The notes below the pieces were generated by a model. The model was given only the letters and a program-made list of their open reading frames with translations, was not told the DNA's origin and did not search any database. Position numbers and translations under genes: made by a program. Source: Terriglobales bacterium (GTDB lineage Bacteria > Acidobacteriota > Terriglobia > Terriglobales > Acidobacteriaceae). From it: a stretch of 9,452 nucleotides of DNA. Location of the stretch: contig JAATFE010000412.1 of the NCBI GenBank assembly GCA_015655365.1, positions 1 through 9,452 of the forward strand. The letters run 5' to 3'. How positions within the stretch are numbered: the stretch's first letter is position 1; each line of letters starts with the position of its first letter. This document shows positions 1 through 6,222 of the stretch, piece after piece.

Positions 1-285
1 CATCCAGGTCCAGCCGATGCCGACCAGCCAGAGGGGCAAAAGAAAGGCGGAGAGACCGAGGGCTTGCAGGAGCAGGTCGCTGAGCCATGCGCCGAAGAGG
101 CCGGTCCAGTTGCGCACGGCGTGGGGCAGGGCCTGATCGGTGGCGGTGTTCAGCGAGGGGTCGGCGGGGTGATACGTGGCCAGGGCGAGCAGGAGGATGA
201 CCGAGACGAGCAACAGCATCAGCCCCAGAAACACGTTCAGGGGGCGGCTTTTGGTCGGCGACAGAACGATGCGAATGGGTTTCAT
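1..285 (-). CDS. ftsK: DNA translocase FtsK, N-terminal fragment
   Basis: This is the first 95 residues of a protein that runs off the left edge. It opens with a short basic stretch (MKPIRIVLSPTKSR), followed by a strongly hydrophobic helix at about residues 17-37. A loop with YHPADPSLNTA (38-48) follows, and a second hydrophobic segment starts near residue 70. This order matches the membrane-anchoring 4TM domain of FtsK/SpoIIIE, where the first helix is typically followed by a (Y/S)xPxDPS motif. FtsK pumps chromosome ends across the division septum and helps dif recombination. The motor and gamma domains lie outside the window, so the family call depends on the N-terminus alone. The start is the ATG at 285-283, with a weak GGAG about 8-11 bases upstream. 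The gene follows uppP on the same strand after a 340-bp non-coding gap, so it probably has its own promoter. Confidence 0.8.
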   Translation of the reverse strand, partial: MKPIRIVLSPTKSRPLNVFLGLMLLLVSVILLLALATYHPADPSLNTATDQALPHAVRNWTGLFGAWLSDLLLQALGLSAFLLPLWLVGIGWTWM

Positions 286-370
286 GAGGGCGGCGCTCCG
301 TCTCGCAGGCTGCTGGGAAACCGCCGCGAGCGAGCCAATGGAGCGGAGGAAGACTCCCAGAGCAGTCTTT

Positions 371-376
371 ATTATC
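371..376 (-). promoter_or_regulatory. putative -10 box upstream of ftsK
   Basis: The minus strand reads GATAAT, five of six matches to the sigma-70 -10 consensus, in an A/T-rich island (AGATAATAAAG) inside otherwise GC-rich DNA. Transcription would start near 364 and give a leader of about 80 bases before the ftsK ATG. I could not find a good -35 box at 16-18 bp, so this is tentative. Confidence 0.3.
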
Positions 377-431
377 TCTGTGCGGGAAGGGGATTGCGGG
401 CAAAACAAGGCAGGGGGAACCTTGCTGTGGA

Positions 432-476
432 CCCCCAACCCCTGCGGCCACCTGCGGTGGGGCCAGCGTTGTGGGG
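432..476. repeat. imperfect hairpin next to the palindromic elements
   Basis: CCCCCAAC (432-439) can pair with GTTGTGGGG (468-476) apart from one bulged base. An inner CCACC/GGTGG stem (448-452 with 456-460) has a 3-base loop. Part of it (TGGGGCCAGCGT at 458-469) recurs exactly at 545-556, and CCCAACCCCTG near 434 resembles CCCAGACCCCTG near 530. The hairpins are therefore embedded in a roughly 87-bp degenerate tandem repeat. Confidence 0.5.
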
Positions 477-484
477 CGGGGTTC

Positions 485-532
485 GTGCTTTCCCACCCTT
501 CCGCGATGAGGCCGCGGAAGGATGGGGCACCC
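485..532. repeat. palindromic intergenic element, copy A
   Basis: On the plus strand it begins GTGCTTTCCCA and ends TGGGGCACCC, the same ends as copy B. The central stem is CCACCCTTCCGCG (493-505) against CGCGGAAGGATGG (513-525) with a 7-base loop. The single mismatch becomes a G-U pair in minus-strand RNA. An outer GTGC/GCAC pairing (485-488 with 527-530) closes the structure. There is no T-run, so it is not a classical intrinsic terminator. Confidence 0.75.
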
Positions 533-544
533 AGACCCCTGTGT

Positions 545-556
545 TGGGGCCAGCGT
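545..556 (+). repeat. second copy of a 12-bp direct repeat (TGGGGCCAGCGT)
   Basis: The same 12 bases occur at 458-469, 87 bp away. In each case they lie shortly before a GTGCTTTCCCA element (485 and 573). The two hairpin elements therefore look like a local tandem duplication of a unit of about 87 bp whose central stem has since diverged. Confidence 0.6.
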
Positions 557-572
557 CTTCGGGATCAAGTCT

Positions 573-611
573 GTGCTTTCCCAGGTCCCAGAATCGGGAC
601 CTGGGGCACCC
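573..611. repeat. palindromic intergenic element, copy B
   Basis: It has a perfect 10-bp stem, CCCAGGTCCC (580-589) with GGGACCTGGG (596-605), and a 6-base loop AGAATC (590-595). An outer GTGC/GCAC stem (573-576 with 606-609) closes it, with the TTT on one side unpaired. It starts 15 bases after the uppP stop codon, so uppP mRNA would carry it. It shares both ends with copy A, and both its loop and most of its stem with copy C at 6140-6178. Confidence 0.8.
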
Positions 612-625
612 TGGGAGTTGCTTTA

Positions 626-1489
626 TCAGCTGCCGATGTATTTGGAGCCGAACAGCAGGAGCGCTGCGCCGAGCAGGATGCGGTAGACGGCGAACATGGT
701 GAAGCCATGCTTGCGCACCCAGAAGAGGAACCACTCGACCACGCCCAGGGCCACGAGGAACGAGACCACAGTGCCGATGATGAGCACGATCCAGTTGTTG
801 GTGTCCATCGCCACATGGGCGGCAACACCGTGGGCGGGGTGAATCTCTTTCATCAGGTCCCAGCCTGTGGCGGCAATCATGGTGGGGATGGAGAGGAGGA
901 AGCTGAACTCGAGGGCCGCGGGGCGGTCGAGGCCGACCAACTGGCCGGCGGCGATGGTGGACATGGAGCGCGAGGTTCCGGGGAAGACCGCGGAAAGCGT
1001 CTGGCAGAGGCCGATCCAGATGGCCTGGGGAAGCGACATCTGCTCGACATCGAGGGTGCCGGCCTCGTAGCGCGAGGCCCAGGCATCGACGGCCCACATG
1101 ACGATGCCGCCAATGAGCAGCGCGAGCGCCATGGCTTGCAGGCTGCCCAGGTTCTTCTCGCTCCACTTGTGCAGCAGCAAGGCGGGAACCGAGGTGAAGA
1201 TGAAGGCGATGGCGGTGAGCGAGATGGGATGAGTCAGCCAGTTGCGGTCGCCGCTTTCGCCCCTGGGAAAGGTGCGGAGGAACTCGACGATGCGGCCGAG
1301 GAAGAGCAGGCACAGGGCCAGGATGGCGCCCAACTGGATGACGATGGTGTACATCTTCCAGTACGGATCGTCCAACGGAATCTTCATCAGAGCTTCGGTA
1401 ATGCGCAAGTGCGCCGTCGAGCTGACCGGCAGAAACTCGGTCAAGCCTTCCACGATGCCTAATATGACGGACTGAATAAATTCGTTCAA
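626..1489 (-). CDS. uppP: undecaprenyl-diphosphate phosphatase (BacA/UppP family)
   Basis: This integral membrane enzyme dephosphorylates undecaprenyl pyrophosphate to the monophosphate carrier used for peptidoglycan and other surface polymers. High levels give bacitracin resistance in other bacteria. The 287-residue protein has both family signatures. GIVEGLTEFLPVSSTAHL at residues 11-28 supplies the acidic pair E14/E18, S24 and H27. PGTSRSMSTI at 170-179 includes the essential Arg174. Six to eight hydrophobic segments cover the rest. Length is normal (about 265-290 aa). The start is TTG at 1489-1487, preceded four bases upstream by a strong GGAGG. No ATG or GTG lies nearby, and the next Met (35) would remove the first catalytic motif. 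It lies 60 bp downstream of the SH3-like/TPR gene and may share its transcript. Confidence 0.96.
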   Translation of the reverse strand: MNEFIQSVILGIVEGLTEFLPVSSTAHLRITEALMKIPLDDPYWKMYTIVIQLGAILALCLLFLGRIVEFLRTFPRGESGDRNWLTHPISLTAIAFIFTSVPALLLHKWSEKNLGSLQAMALALLIGGIVMWAVDAWASRYEAGTLDVEQMSLPQAIWIGLCQTLSAVFPGTSRSMSTIAAGQLVGLDRPAALEFSFLLSIPTMIAATGWDLMKEIHPAHGVAAHVAMDTNNWIVLIIGTVVSFLVALGVVEWFLFWVRKHGFTMFAVYRILLGAALLLFGSKYIGS

Positions 1490-1549
1490 AAAGCCTCCGG
1501 AGCGCGGTTGTCGTATGCCGTCAGGAATGCACGGACAGATTGCTCCCGC

Positions 1550-2560
1550 CTACTCCCGGTCAATGCCGTAAACAGGAATTCCTTCATCCAATTTGTACAC
1601 CAGCGCGGCTGCGCGCGCGGCAAAGTCCGACGAAGCGAAGTGCTCTTTAAGCTTTGCCGTGAGTTCGCGGGCGTGGTTGTGAGCGTTGCTGCTTTTATTA
1701 TCGCTTCCGTCGGCGGCGTACATGTCGGTAAGTACCGCTTGCCGGTAGACGGCCTGATAAAGCGCCTGGGCCGTGCGTGGGCCGTCGGGATTTTCAGCGG
1801 CGTATTTCTCGTAGGCCTCGGATTCCTTTTCGGGGCATTTGGGCGAACCCTGCCAGTCTCCGCAGAGCTTGTTGTCGATGAGGGCAAAGGAGGCGAGGCT
1901 GGCCTGGCGCGTGTGGGGATAGAACCTGACGACCTTCTTCATCTCGTCCTCGTCCATCTGATCGCGCAGGTAGGCTTCCTTCGCTTTGGCGGAAGGGCGC
2001 GAGGAGGCGTCCGCCTTCTGCAACTGCCATAGGATGTCGGCGGCGCGCCAGGAGGCTTCCGGCACCAGAGGCGAGTTGGGGAACATCTCTGCCAGGCGGC
2101 GGTAGAGCAGGCGCGCGCTTTGGGCGGCATTGGCCGGGCCGCGCGGATCGCTGGCCAGCGACTCTTGGTTGGCGGCTTCGCCCATCAGCACCAGGTCGCC
2201 CCCGGCGGTGGTCTCGACCACGATCCCTTTGGATTCCATCCAGCCGGAGACGGGCGGGGTCACTTCGTCCCGGCCGAACTCGGGAGCGTCCTTCTCGCGG
2301 GTTTCCTGAATGTCGGTGTTGGCAAAAACGCGCAGCCAGGGACCGCTTCGCTCGGCGATCACCATTTCGCGGCCGATTTGCACGCGGTCCACCTTTTGCG
2401 AGGTGCGGTCGGGCGCGATGTAGAGCCAGGTGACGCGCAAGGCCACGGCGCGTGGGCCGGCCATGGGCTTTACCTGCTGCTGCGGCTTCTTGTCCGCCAG
2501 GGCGGGCGGGGTGGCGCACAGCAGGGCGAGGGTGAGGAGAGCGCGAATCGTGGTTTTCAT
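1550..2560 (-). CDS. exported SH3-like / TPR-like protein of unknown function
   Basis: A 336-residue protein begins with a clear signal peptide: a basic MKTTIR, a leucine/alanine core, and a probable signal peptidase I site at ALA|DKK (residues 20-25). No lipobox is present, so a soluble periplasmic protein is likely. Residues about 38-113 (VALRVTWLYIAPDRTSQKVD...GWMESKGIVVE) look like a bacterial SH3 (SH3b) domain, a fold often used to bind peptidoglycan or peptides. Residues about 138-330 are alpha-helical with repeated A-x-x-LYRRLAEMFPNSP-like and ALYQAVYRQA segments, suggesting TPR-type repeats. Cys223 and Cys232 may form a disulfide. The ATG at 2560 is preferred because it begins the signal peptide. 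An in-frame ATG at 2575 would add MIFPV, and neither has a clear Shine-Dalgarno. The gene precedes uppP by 60 bp, consistent with an envelope role, but I do not recognise a named family. Confidence 0.85.
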   Translation of the reverse strand: MKTTIRALLTLALLCATPPALADKKPQQQVKPMAGPRAVALRVTWLYIAPDRTSQKVDRVQIGREMVIAERSGPWLRVFANTDIQETREKDAPEFGRDEVTPPVSGWMESKGIVVETTAGGDLVLMGEAANQESLASDPRGPANAAQSARLLYRRLAEMFPNSPLVPEASWRAADILWQLQKADASSRPSAKAKEAYLRDQMDEDEMKKVVRFYPHTRQASLASFALIDNKLCGDWQGSPKCPEKESEAYEKYAAENPDGPRTAQALYQAVYRQAVLTDMYAADGSDNKSSNAHNHARELTAKLKEHFASSDFAARAAALVYKLDEGIPVYGIDRE

Positions 2561-2703
2561 CACAGGGAAAATCATAGTCGAACGACGCTATAGCGCAACC
2601 AGAGTCGGTATATCCCGAAAACACAGCACTCAAGTGGACGCGACCATCAGGGAGCGGCAACCCTGCACGAAACCCAACAGGGCACAGGAACTCTGGTTCC
2701 GCT

Positions 2704-3699
2704 CTAGGATGCGGTTTCGGTGAGCACTTGGGCCAGCAACTCGGGCGCTACGTTGCCGCCGCTGACCACGGCCACTGCCTTGGTATAGGCGGGCAGTTCC
2801 GCGCCGTGGAAGAGCAGTGCTGCTGCTGCGACGGCTCCGCTGGGCTCGGGAATGAGGCGGGTGGCGGCCACAATGGCGCGCATGGAGGCGCGAATCTCTG
2901 CTTCGGTGACCGTAATAATGCAGTCCACAAAGGCCTGGATGTGGGCGAAGTTGCGTACGCCCACGGTTTGGGTGCGCAGGCCGTCGGCGATGGTGCGGCT
3001 GGTCAGCTCCGCTCCCCAAGTGACGATTTTGCCGGTGCGGAAGCTTTCCGTGGCGTCGCCGGCCAGCTCCGGCTCCACGCCGAAGACCTTGGCCTGGGGC
3101 TGCAACTGCTTCACGGCCGCGGCGATTCCGCTGATCAGGCCGCCGCCGGAGACGGGTACGAGCACCAGATCGACGTCCGGCAGGGCCTCGACAATTTCCA
3201 GGCCGCAGGTGGCCTGGCCAGCGATGATCTGCTCGTCGTCGTAAGGGGGAATCACGACGTAGCCGTGTTTGCGCACCAGTTCGTCGGCCTTGGCCAGACG
3301 CTCGCTGGAAGCCACGCCGACCTCGACCACTTCCGCTCCGAGAGCCAGGGTGGCAGCGCGCTTGATGGCGGGGGCATTCGAGGGCATCACGATGACGGCC
3401 TTGGCCCCGACTTCACGCGCCGCATAGGCCACGCCCTGGGCATGGTTGCCGCTGGAGTAGGTGATGACGCCGCGGCGGATTTCCTCGGGGGTGAGCTGGA
3501 GAATCTTGTTGGACGCGCCGCGAATCTTGAATGCGCCGATGGGCTGGAGGCTCTCGGCCTTGAGCCAGATTCTCTTGTTGGTTCCGTGGCCGGAGAGAGC
3601 GGGGAAAGACGCCTCAACAAGCGGGGTTTTGACGGCGATGGAGGCGATGCGCGCGGCGGCGGCGCGGATATCTGCGATGGAAACCAGTTTTTCGTTCAT
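2704..3699 (-). CDS. PLP-dependent threonine dehydratase / serine racemase family enzyme
   Basis: This is a 331-residue fold-type II PLP enzyme. AFKIRGA at 57-61 carries the Schiff-base lysine K58. SSGNHAQG (82-89) is the substrate loop, SGGGL (184-188) the phosphate-binding glycine loop, and SGGNV (313-317) lies near the cofactor nitrogen. There is no C-terminal ACT regulatory domain, so it is not the long, isoleucine-inhibited IlvA type. Two details lean toward the serine racemase/hydroxyaspartate dehydratase branch. Ser83 stands where biosynthetic IlvA has Ala and where serine racemase has its re-face base. E209/A213/D215 match the spacing of the divalent-metal site of eukaryotic serine racemase. 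The likely reactions are deamination of L-threonine or L-serine, racemisation of serine, or both. The ATG at 3699 gives the usual N-terminus. Upstream in-frame starts lie in the hairpin at 3740-3769. Confidence 0.92.
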   Translation of the reverse strand: MNEKLVSIADIRAAAARIASIAVKTPLVEASFPALSGHGTNKRIWLKAESLQPIGAFKIRGASNKILQLTPEEIRRGVITYSSGNHAQGVAYAAREVGAKAVIVMPSNAPAIKRAATLALGAEVVEVGVASSERLAKADELVRKHGYVVIPPYDDEQIIAGQATCGLEIVEALPDVDLVLVPVSGGGLISGIAAAVKQLQPQAKVFGVEPELAGDATESFRTGKIVTWGAELTSRTIADGLRTQTVGVRNFAHIQAFVDCIITVTEAEIRASMRAIVAATRLIPEPSGAVAAAALLFHGAELPAYTKAVAVVSGGNVAPELLAQVLTETAS

Positions 3700-3739
3700 T
3701 CGGTGTTTTTTCAGCCTCGTTTTAAATCGCGCAATGCAC

Positions 3740-3769
3740 GAAGGGGACAGGCCAAAGCCTGTCCCCTTC
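3740..3769. repeat. perfect 13-bp hairpin between RNase J and the PLP enzyme
   Basis: GAAGGGGACAGGC (3740-3752) pairs perfectly with GCCTGTCCCCTTC (3757-3769) around a 4-base loop. It lies between the RNase J stop (3791) and the PLP-enzyme start (3699), so any read-through mRNA contains it. No T-run follows within about 10 bases on either strand. It could end transcription weakly, stabilise the rnj 3' end, or be a copy of a dispersed repeat. I recall similar GGGGACAGG palindromes between genes in Acidobacteriota, but this is unverified. Confidence 0.75.
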
Positions 3770-3790
3770 ACTGTAATTGCTCTGCCTGGA

Positions 3791-5446
3791 TCAGATTTCC
3801 AGAATGATCGGCATCACCATGGGACGGCGGCCGGTGGTTTTCTGGATCAGGCGCTTCAACTCTACGCGCACCTTTTCCTTCACCATGCCGTAGTCGGTGC
3901 GCTGCTCGCTGGTCAGCCCGTCGAGGGTCTTGAGGACCACTTCGCGCGCTTCCTCGGTGATGTCCGCGCCGCCAAAGCCGCGCATGACCACTTCCGGCGC
4001 CTGGGCCATTTTGCCGGTGCGCTTGTTGATGGCCAGAACCGCCAGCACCACGCCGTCTTCGCTCAAAATCTTGCGATCGCGAAGAACCAGATCCTCAACC
4101 ACATCGATCGAAGAGCCCGAGTCGATGAGGATGCGGCCGGTGGTGACCTTGTCGCGCTTGCGGGCGCTGGTCTTGTCCAACTCCAGCACGTCGCCGTCTT
4201 CAATCACGATGGCCTGTTCCACGGCGTTGGTTTCCATGGCGATCTGGGCGTGTTTGCGCAGATAGCGATAGTTGCCGTGCACGGGGATGAAGAACTTGGG
4301 CCGCACGAGATTGATGAGCAGGCGCATTTCTTCCTGGCTGCCGTGTCCGCTGACGTGGATGAGGCCGTTGGTGCCGTCATCGTAGATCACGTTGGCTTCG
4401 CGGCGGAAGAGATGGTCGATCACCTGATAAATGCTCTTCTCGTTGCCGGGAATGACGCGGGAACTGAGCACGACGGTGTCGCCGGGAGAGATCTGCGCGT
4501 GGCGGTGATTGGCCACCGCGGCGCGGCTCAGGGCGCTCATCGGCTCGCCCTGGGTGCCGCTGATGAGCACCATCAGGTTCTCAGGCGAATAGTCCTTCAT
4601 CTGCCCAGGATTGATGATGAGGCCCTTGGGCACGTCGATGTAGCCCAGATCCTGCGCAATCTCCGTGCTCTCCATCATGGAGCGGCCAATGATGGCCACC
4701 TTGCGCCCATGCTGGTGAGCCAGATCGAGAGCGATCTTGATGCGGTAGATGGACGAAGAGAAGCAACTGAAGAAGAGCTTCTTCTTGGTCTGCGAAAAAA
4801 CTTCGTTCAGCCGGGGAATGACTGCCCGCTCGCTGGGCGTGTAGCCGGAGCGCTCCACATTGGTCGAGTCCTGTAGCAGGGCCAGAACGCCGCGCTTGCC
4901 GTACTCGGCAAAGGTGTGCAGATCGAAGGCTTTGCCGTCGAGCGGCGAGAGATCGATCTTGAAGTCGCCGGAATGAATGACCACGCCGACGGGGGTCTCG
5001 ATGGCCAGGGCGATGGCGTCCACAAGCGAGTGGGTCACGTGGATCGGCTCAATGGTGAAGGGGCCGATGGTGAACTTCTGCTTGGCGGTGATTTCGACCA
5101 GGGTGGTTTCGTCGAGCAGGTGATGCTCGTCGAGGGTGCCCTCGACGTAGGCCAGGGTGAACTCGGTTCCGTAGACGGGAACCTTGAGCTCGTTCAGAAT
5201 CCAGGGCAAGCCGCCGATGTGGTCCTGATGGCCGTGGGTCAGAACGATTCCACGCACATGTTGTTTGTTTTCAATCAGGTAGGTAATGTCTGGAACAACG
5301 ACATCCACACCCAACAACTCCGACTCCGGGAACATCAAGCCGGCGTCGATCACGATAATGTCGTCTTCCCAACGCAGTGCGAGGCAGTTCATGCCGAATT
5401 CGCCGAGCCCGCCCAGGGGAATGATTTTCAGTTTTTTTGTTTGCAT
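3791..5446 (-). CDS. rnj: ribonuclease J
   Basis: RNase J is a metallo-beta-lactamase/beta-CASP ribonuclease with 5'-to-3' exonuclease and endonuclease activity in mRNA decay and rRNA maturation. The 551-residue length is typical. The N-terminal lactamase core has PLGGLGEFGMN (10-20), the zinc motif HGHQDH (H71, H73, D75, H76), THS with H139 and HSGDFK with D161. The beta-CASP insert includes SCFSSSIYRI (227-236) and GRSMMES (254-260). SSRVIPGNE (328-336), SGHGSQEE (366-373, H368) and PVHGNYR (388-394, H390) complete the active site. The C-terminal domain (about 455-551) ends in the charged helix usual for the family. All metal ligands seem present. The ATG at 5446 gives the standard start MQTKKLKIIPLGG, but no clear Shine-Dalgarno precedes it (CTGACAG only). 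It lies 96 bp downstream of the hemerythrin gene. Confidence 0.97.
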   Translation of the reverse strand: MQTKKLKIIPLGGLGEFGMNCLALRWEDDIIVIDAGLMFPESELLGVDVVVPDITYLIENKQHVRGIVLTHGHQDHIGGLPWILNELKVPVYGTEFTLAYVEGTLDEHHLLDETTLVEITAKQKFTIGPFTIEPIHVTHSLVDAIALAIETPVGVVIHSGDFKIDLSPLDGKAFDLHTFAEYGKRGVLALLQDSTNVERSGYTPSERAVIPRLNEVFSQTKKKLFFSCFSSSIYRIKIALDLAHQHGRKVAIIGRSMMESTEIAQDLGYIDVPKGLIINPGQMKDYSPENLMVLISGTQGEPMSALSRAAVANHRHAQISPGDTVVLSSRVIPGNEKSIYQVIDHLFRREANVIYDDGTNGLIHVSGHGSQEEMRLLINLVRPKFFIPVHGNYRYLRKHAQIAMETNAVEQAIVIEDGDVLELDKTSARKRDKVTTGRILIDSGSSIDVVEDLVLRDRKILSEDGVVLAVLAINKRTGKMAQAPEVVMRGFGGADITEEAREVVLKTLDGLTSEQRTDYGMVKEKVRVELKRLIQKTTGRRPMVMPIILEI

Positions 5447-5542
5447 CTGTCAGATTCGATGCTAACACCCGCAGCGAAAACCATGTAGATTAAGCGGTTG
5501 CGCGACCCCGATTCCGGCATTAAGGCGAGAATCGAACGGCTC

Positions 5543-5953
5543 TCAGTGGATTCCCTTGGCGTTGAGGTGCGATTTATATTGCATGTCGGAGCTCAGGATG
5601 TGATGGGTGAGCCAATTTTTAAGAAAAGCCATGGCCTTCATGGAAAGCTCGAGGGACTGGCCATTCTCGAAGCGCATCTGGAGATTAAGGATCCGGCGGG
5701 TCATGAGGTCGTGCTCCGCCTTGTGCGCCGCGCTGCTGGGATAGCCGGTCTGGGCAAAGAGCCGCTCTTCGCGGGCGAAGTGGAGCCTGGTGTAGCGCAC
5801 CAAGCTCTCAACCACGTCTTCCAGCGCCAGGTTGGATTGGCCTGCCAGGATTCCATCGTTCAGTTTGTTCATCATCTCGATCAGCATCTTGTGGTCGTCG
5901 TCGAGGGCTTTGACGCCCACGCTCATCTCTTCGGTCCAGGTGATCAAATCCAT
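5543..5953 (-). CDS. bacteriohemerythrin
   Basis: This single-domain hemerythrin of 136 residues carries a non-heme di-iron site that binds oxygen reversibly. Bacterial versions serve oxygen sensing, storage or delivery. All seven expected ligands are visible: H21 (LDDDHK), H58 and E62 (HFAREE), H77 and H81 (HKAEH), H118 and D123 (HHILSSD). The conserved ITWTEEMSVGV opening is also present. Nothing is fused to it, so it acts as a free cytosolic carrier, not as a chemotaxis receptor or a cyclase input domain. The ATG at 5953 has an AAGGGGA Shine-Dalgarno-like run about 9 bases upstream. A 269-bp non-coding region precedes it, so it likely has its own promoter. That region includes a 12-bp perfect palindrome 74 bp before the start. 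Confidence 0.95.
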   Translation of the reverse strand: MDLITWTEEMSVGVKALDDDHKMLIEMMNKLNDGILAGQSNLALEDVVESLVRYTRLHFAREERLFAQTGYPSSAAHKAEHDLMTRRILNLQMRFENGQSLELSMKAMAFLKNWLTHHILSSDMQYKSHLNAKGIH

Positions 5954-6026
5954 CTGCGGGGTTCCCCTTCTGAATTTAGTGAGAGACCCTCAGCTTCAGA
6001 AAGAGGGGTTGCGGCTTGGGTCTTCA

Positions 6027-6038
6027 TGCTTGCAAGCA
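6027..6038. promoter_or_regulatory. perfect 12-bp palindrome upstream of the hemerythrin gene
   Basis: TGCTTGCAAGCA is identical to its own reverse complement and ends 74 bp before the hemerythrin ATG. Its size and place fit an operator for a dimeric regulator, and without a loop it would not form a useful RNA hairpin. No second copy was seen in the window, and a 12-bp palindrome can arise by chance. Confidence 0.3.
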
Positions 6039-6139
6039 AGGCTCAACGCCATAGAACTCCATCTTCACAAAGGCTGGCTTCACCATCGGAGACGCTGTCA
6101 TCCTGACGCGCAGCGGCGGTTGTGATGGTGCCGGACATG

Positions 6140-6178
6140 ATGCATTCCCAGGTCTGAGAATCCAGACCTGGGGCACCC
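6140..6178. repeat. palindromic intergenic element, copy C
   Basis: It has a perfect 10-bp stem, CCCAGGTCTG (6147-6156) with CAGACCTGGG (6163-6172), and the loop AGAATC (6157-6162) identical to that of copy B. The two stems differ at two positions on each side, and both changes keep base pairing. The outer stem becomes ATGC/GCAC, still pairable through a G-U wobble. It starts 45 bases after the dapD stop codon, so like copy B it lies just downstream of a minus-strand gene. Confidence 0.8.
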
Positions 6179-6222
6179 GCCAATCCGAACAGTACTCAAA
6201 ACACGACTCTCACCTCGGGCTG

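Larger units (their letters stand above)
286..625. other. non-coding interval between ftsK and uppP
   Basis: These 340 bp contain no ORF with protein-like composition. The ORFs that cross the interval are frame shadows. From the uppP side toward ftsK it holds two related hairpin elements (573-611 and 485-532), a further imperfect hairpin (432-476), and the putative ftsK -10 box. The hairpins lie downstream of uppP in its direction of transcription and so may act as its 3' end structure. Confidence 0.7.
5954..6222. other. non-coding interval between hemerythrin gene and dapD
   Basis: No protein-like ORF is present. Two structured sites stand out: the perfect palindrome at 6027-6038 on the hemerythrin side, and palindromic element copy C at 6140-6178 on the dapD side. 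The hemerythrin promoter should lie here, but no convincing -35/-10 pair could be picked by eye. Confidence 0.6.

Noticed and set aside
176..1462. 428-codon plus-strand open frame across the ftsK-uppP gap and uppP
   Set aside because: It lies antisense to uppP, which has both diagnostic family motifs. The translation is low-complexity Gly/Glu/Asp/Ala/Arg, typical of a shadow frame in GC-rich DNA.
2597..2700. 8-bp inverted repeat AACCAGAG / CTCTGGTT about 95 bp apart between the PLP enzyme and the SH3-like gene
   Set aside because: It is short, widely spaced and without further pairing or flanking direct repeats, so chance is a sufficient explanation.
2728..3807. 359-codon plus-strand open frame antisense to the PLP enzyme
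   Set aside because: The translation is Gly/Ala/Asp/His-rich without domains and mirrors the codon bias of the real minus-strand gene.
3461..4876. 471-codon plus-strand open frame antisense to RNase J
   Set aside because: RNase J on the other strand is unambiguous. The antisense product has a biased His/Ala/Asp/Gly composition and no recognisable motif.
5428..5446. Run of seven A residues in codons 4-6 of the RNase J gene as a possible slippage site
   Set aside because: The frame is intact and the protein is full length. A single A7 near a start codon is not evidence of programmed slippage.
5526..5545. GTTCGATTCTCGCC-like sequence on the minus strand resembling a tRNA T-arm
   Set aside because: The bases flanking the putative T-loop do not form a 5-bp stem, and no acceptor, D-arm or anticodon arm is found upstream. 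It partly overlaps the end of the hemerythrin gene.
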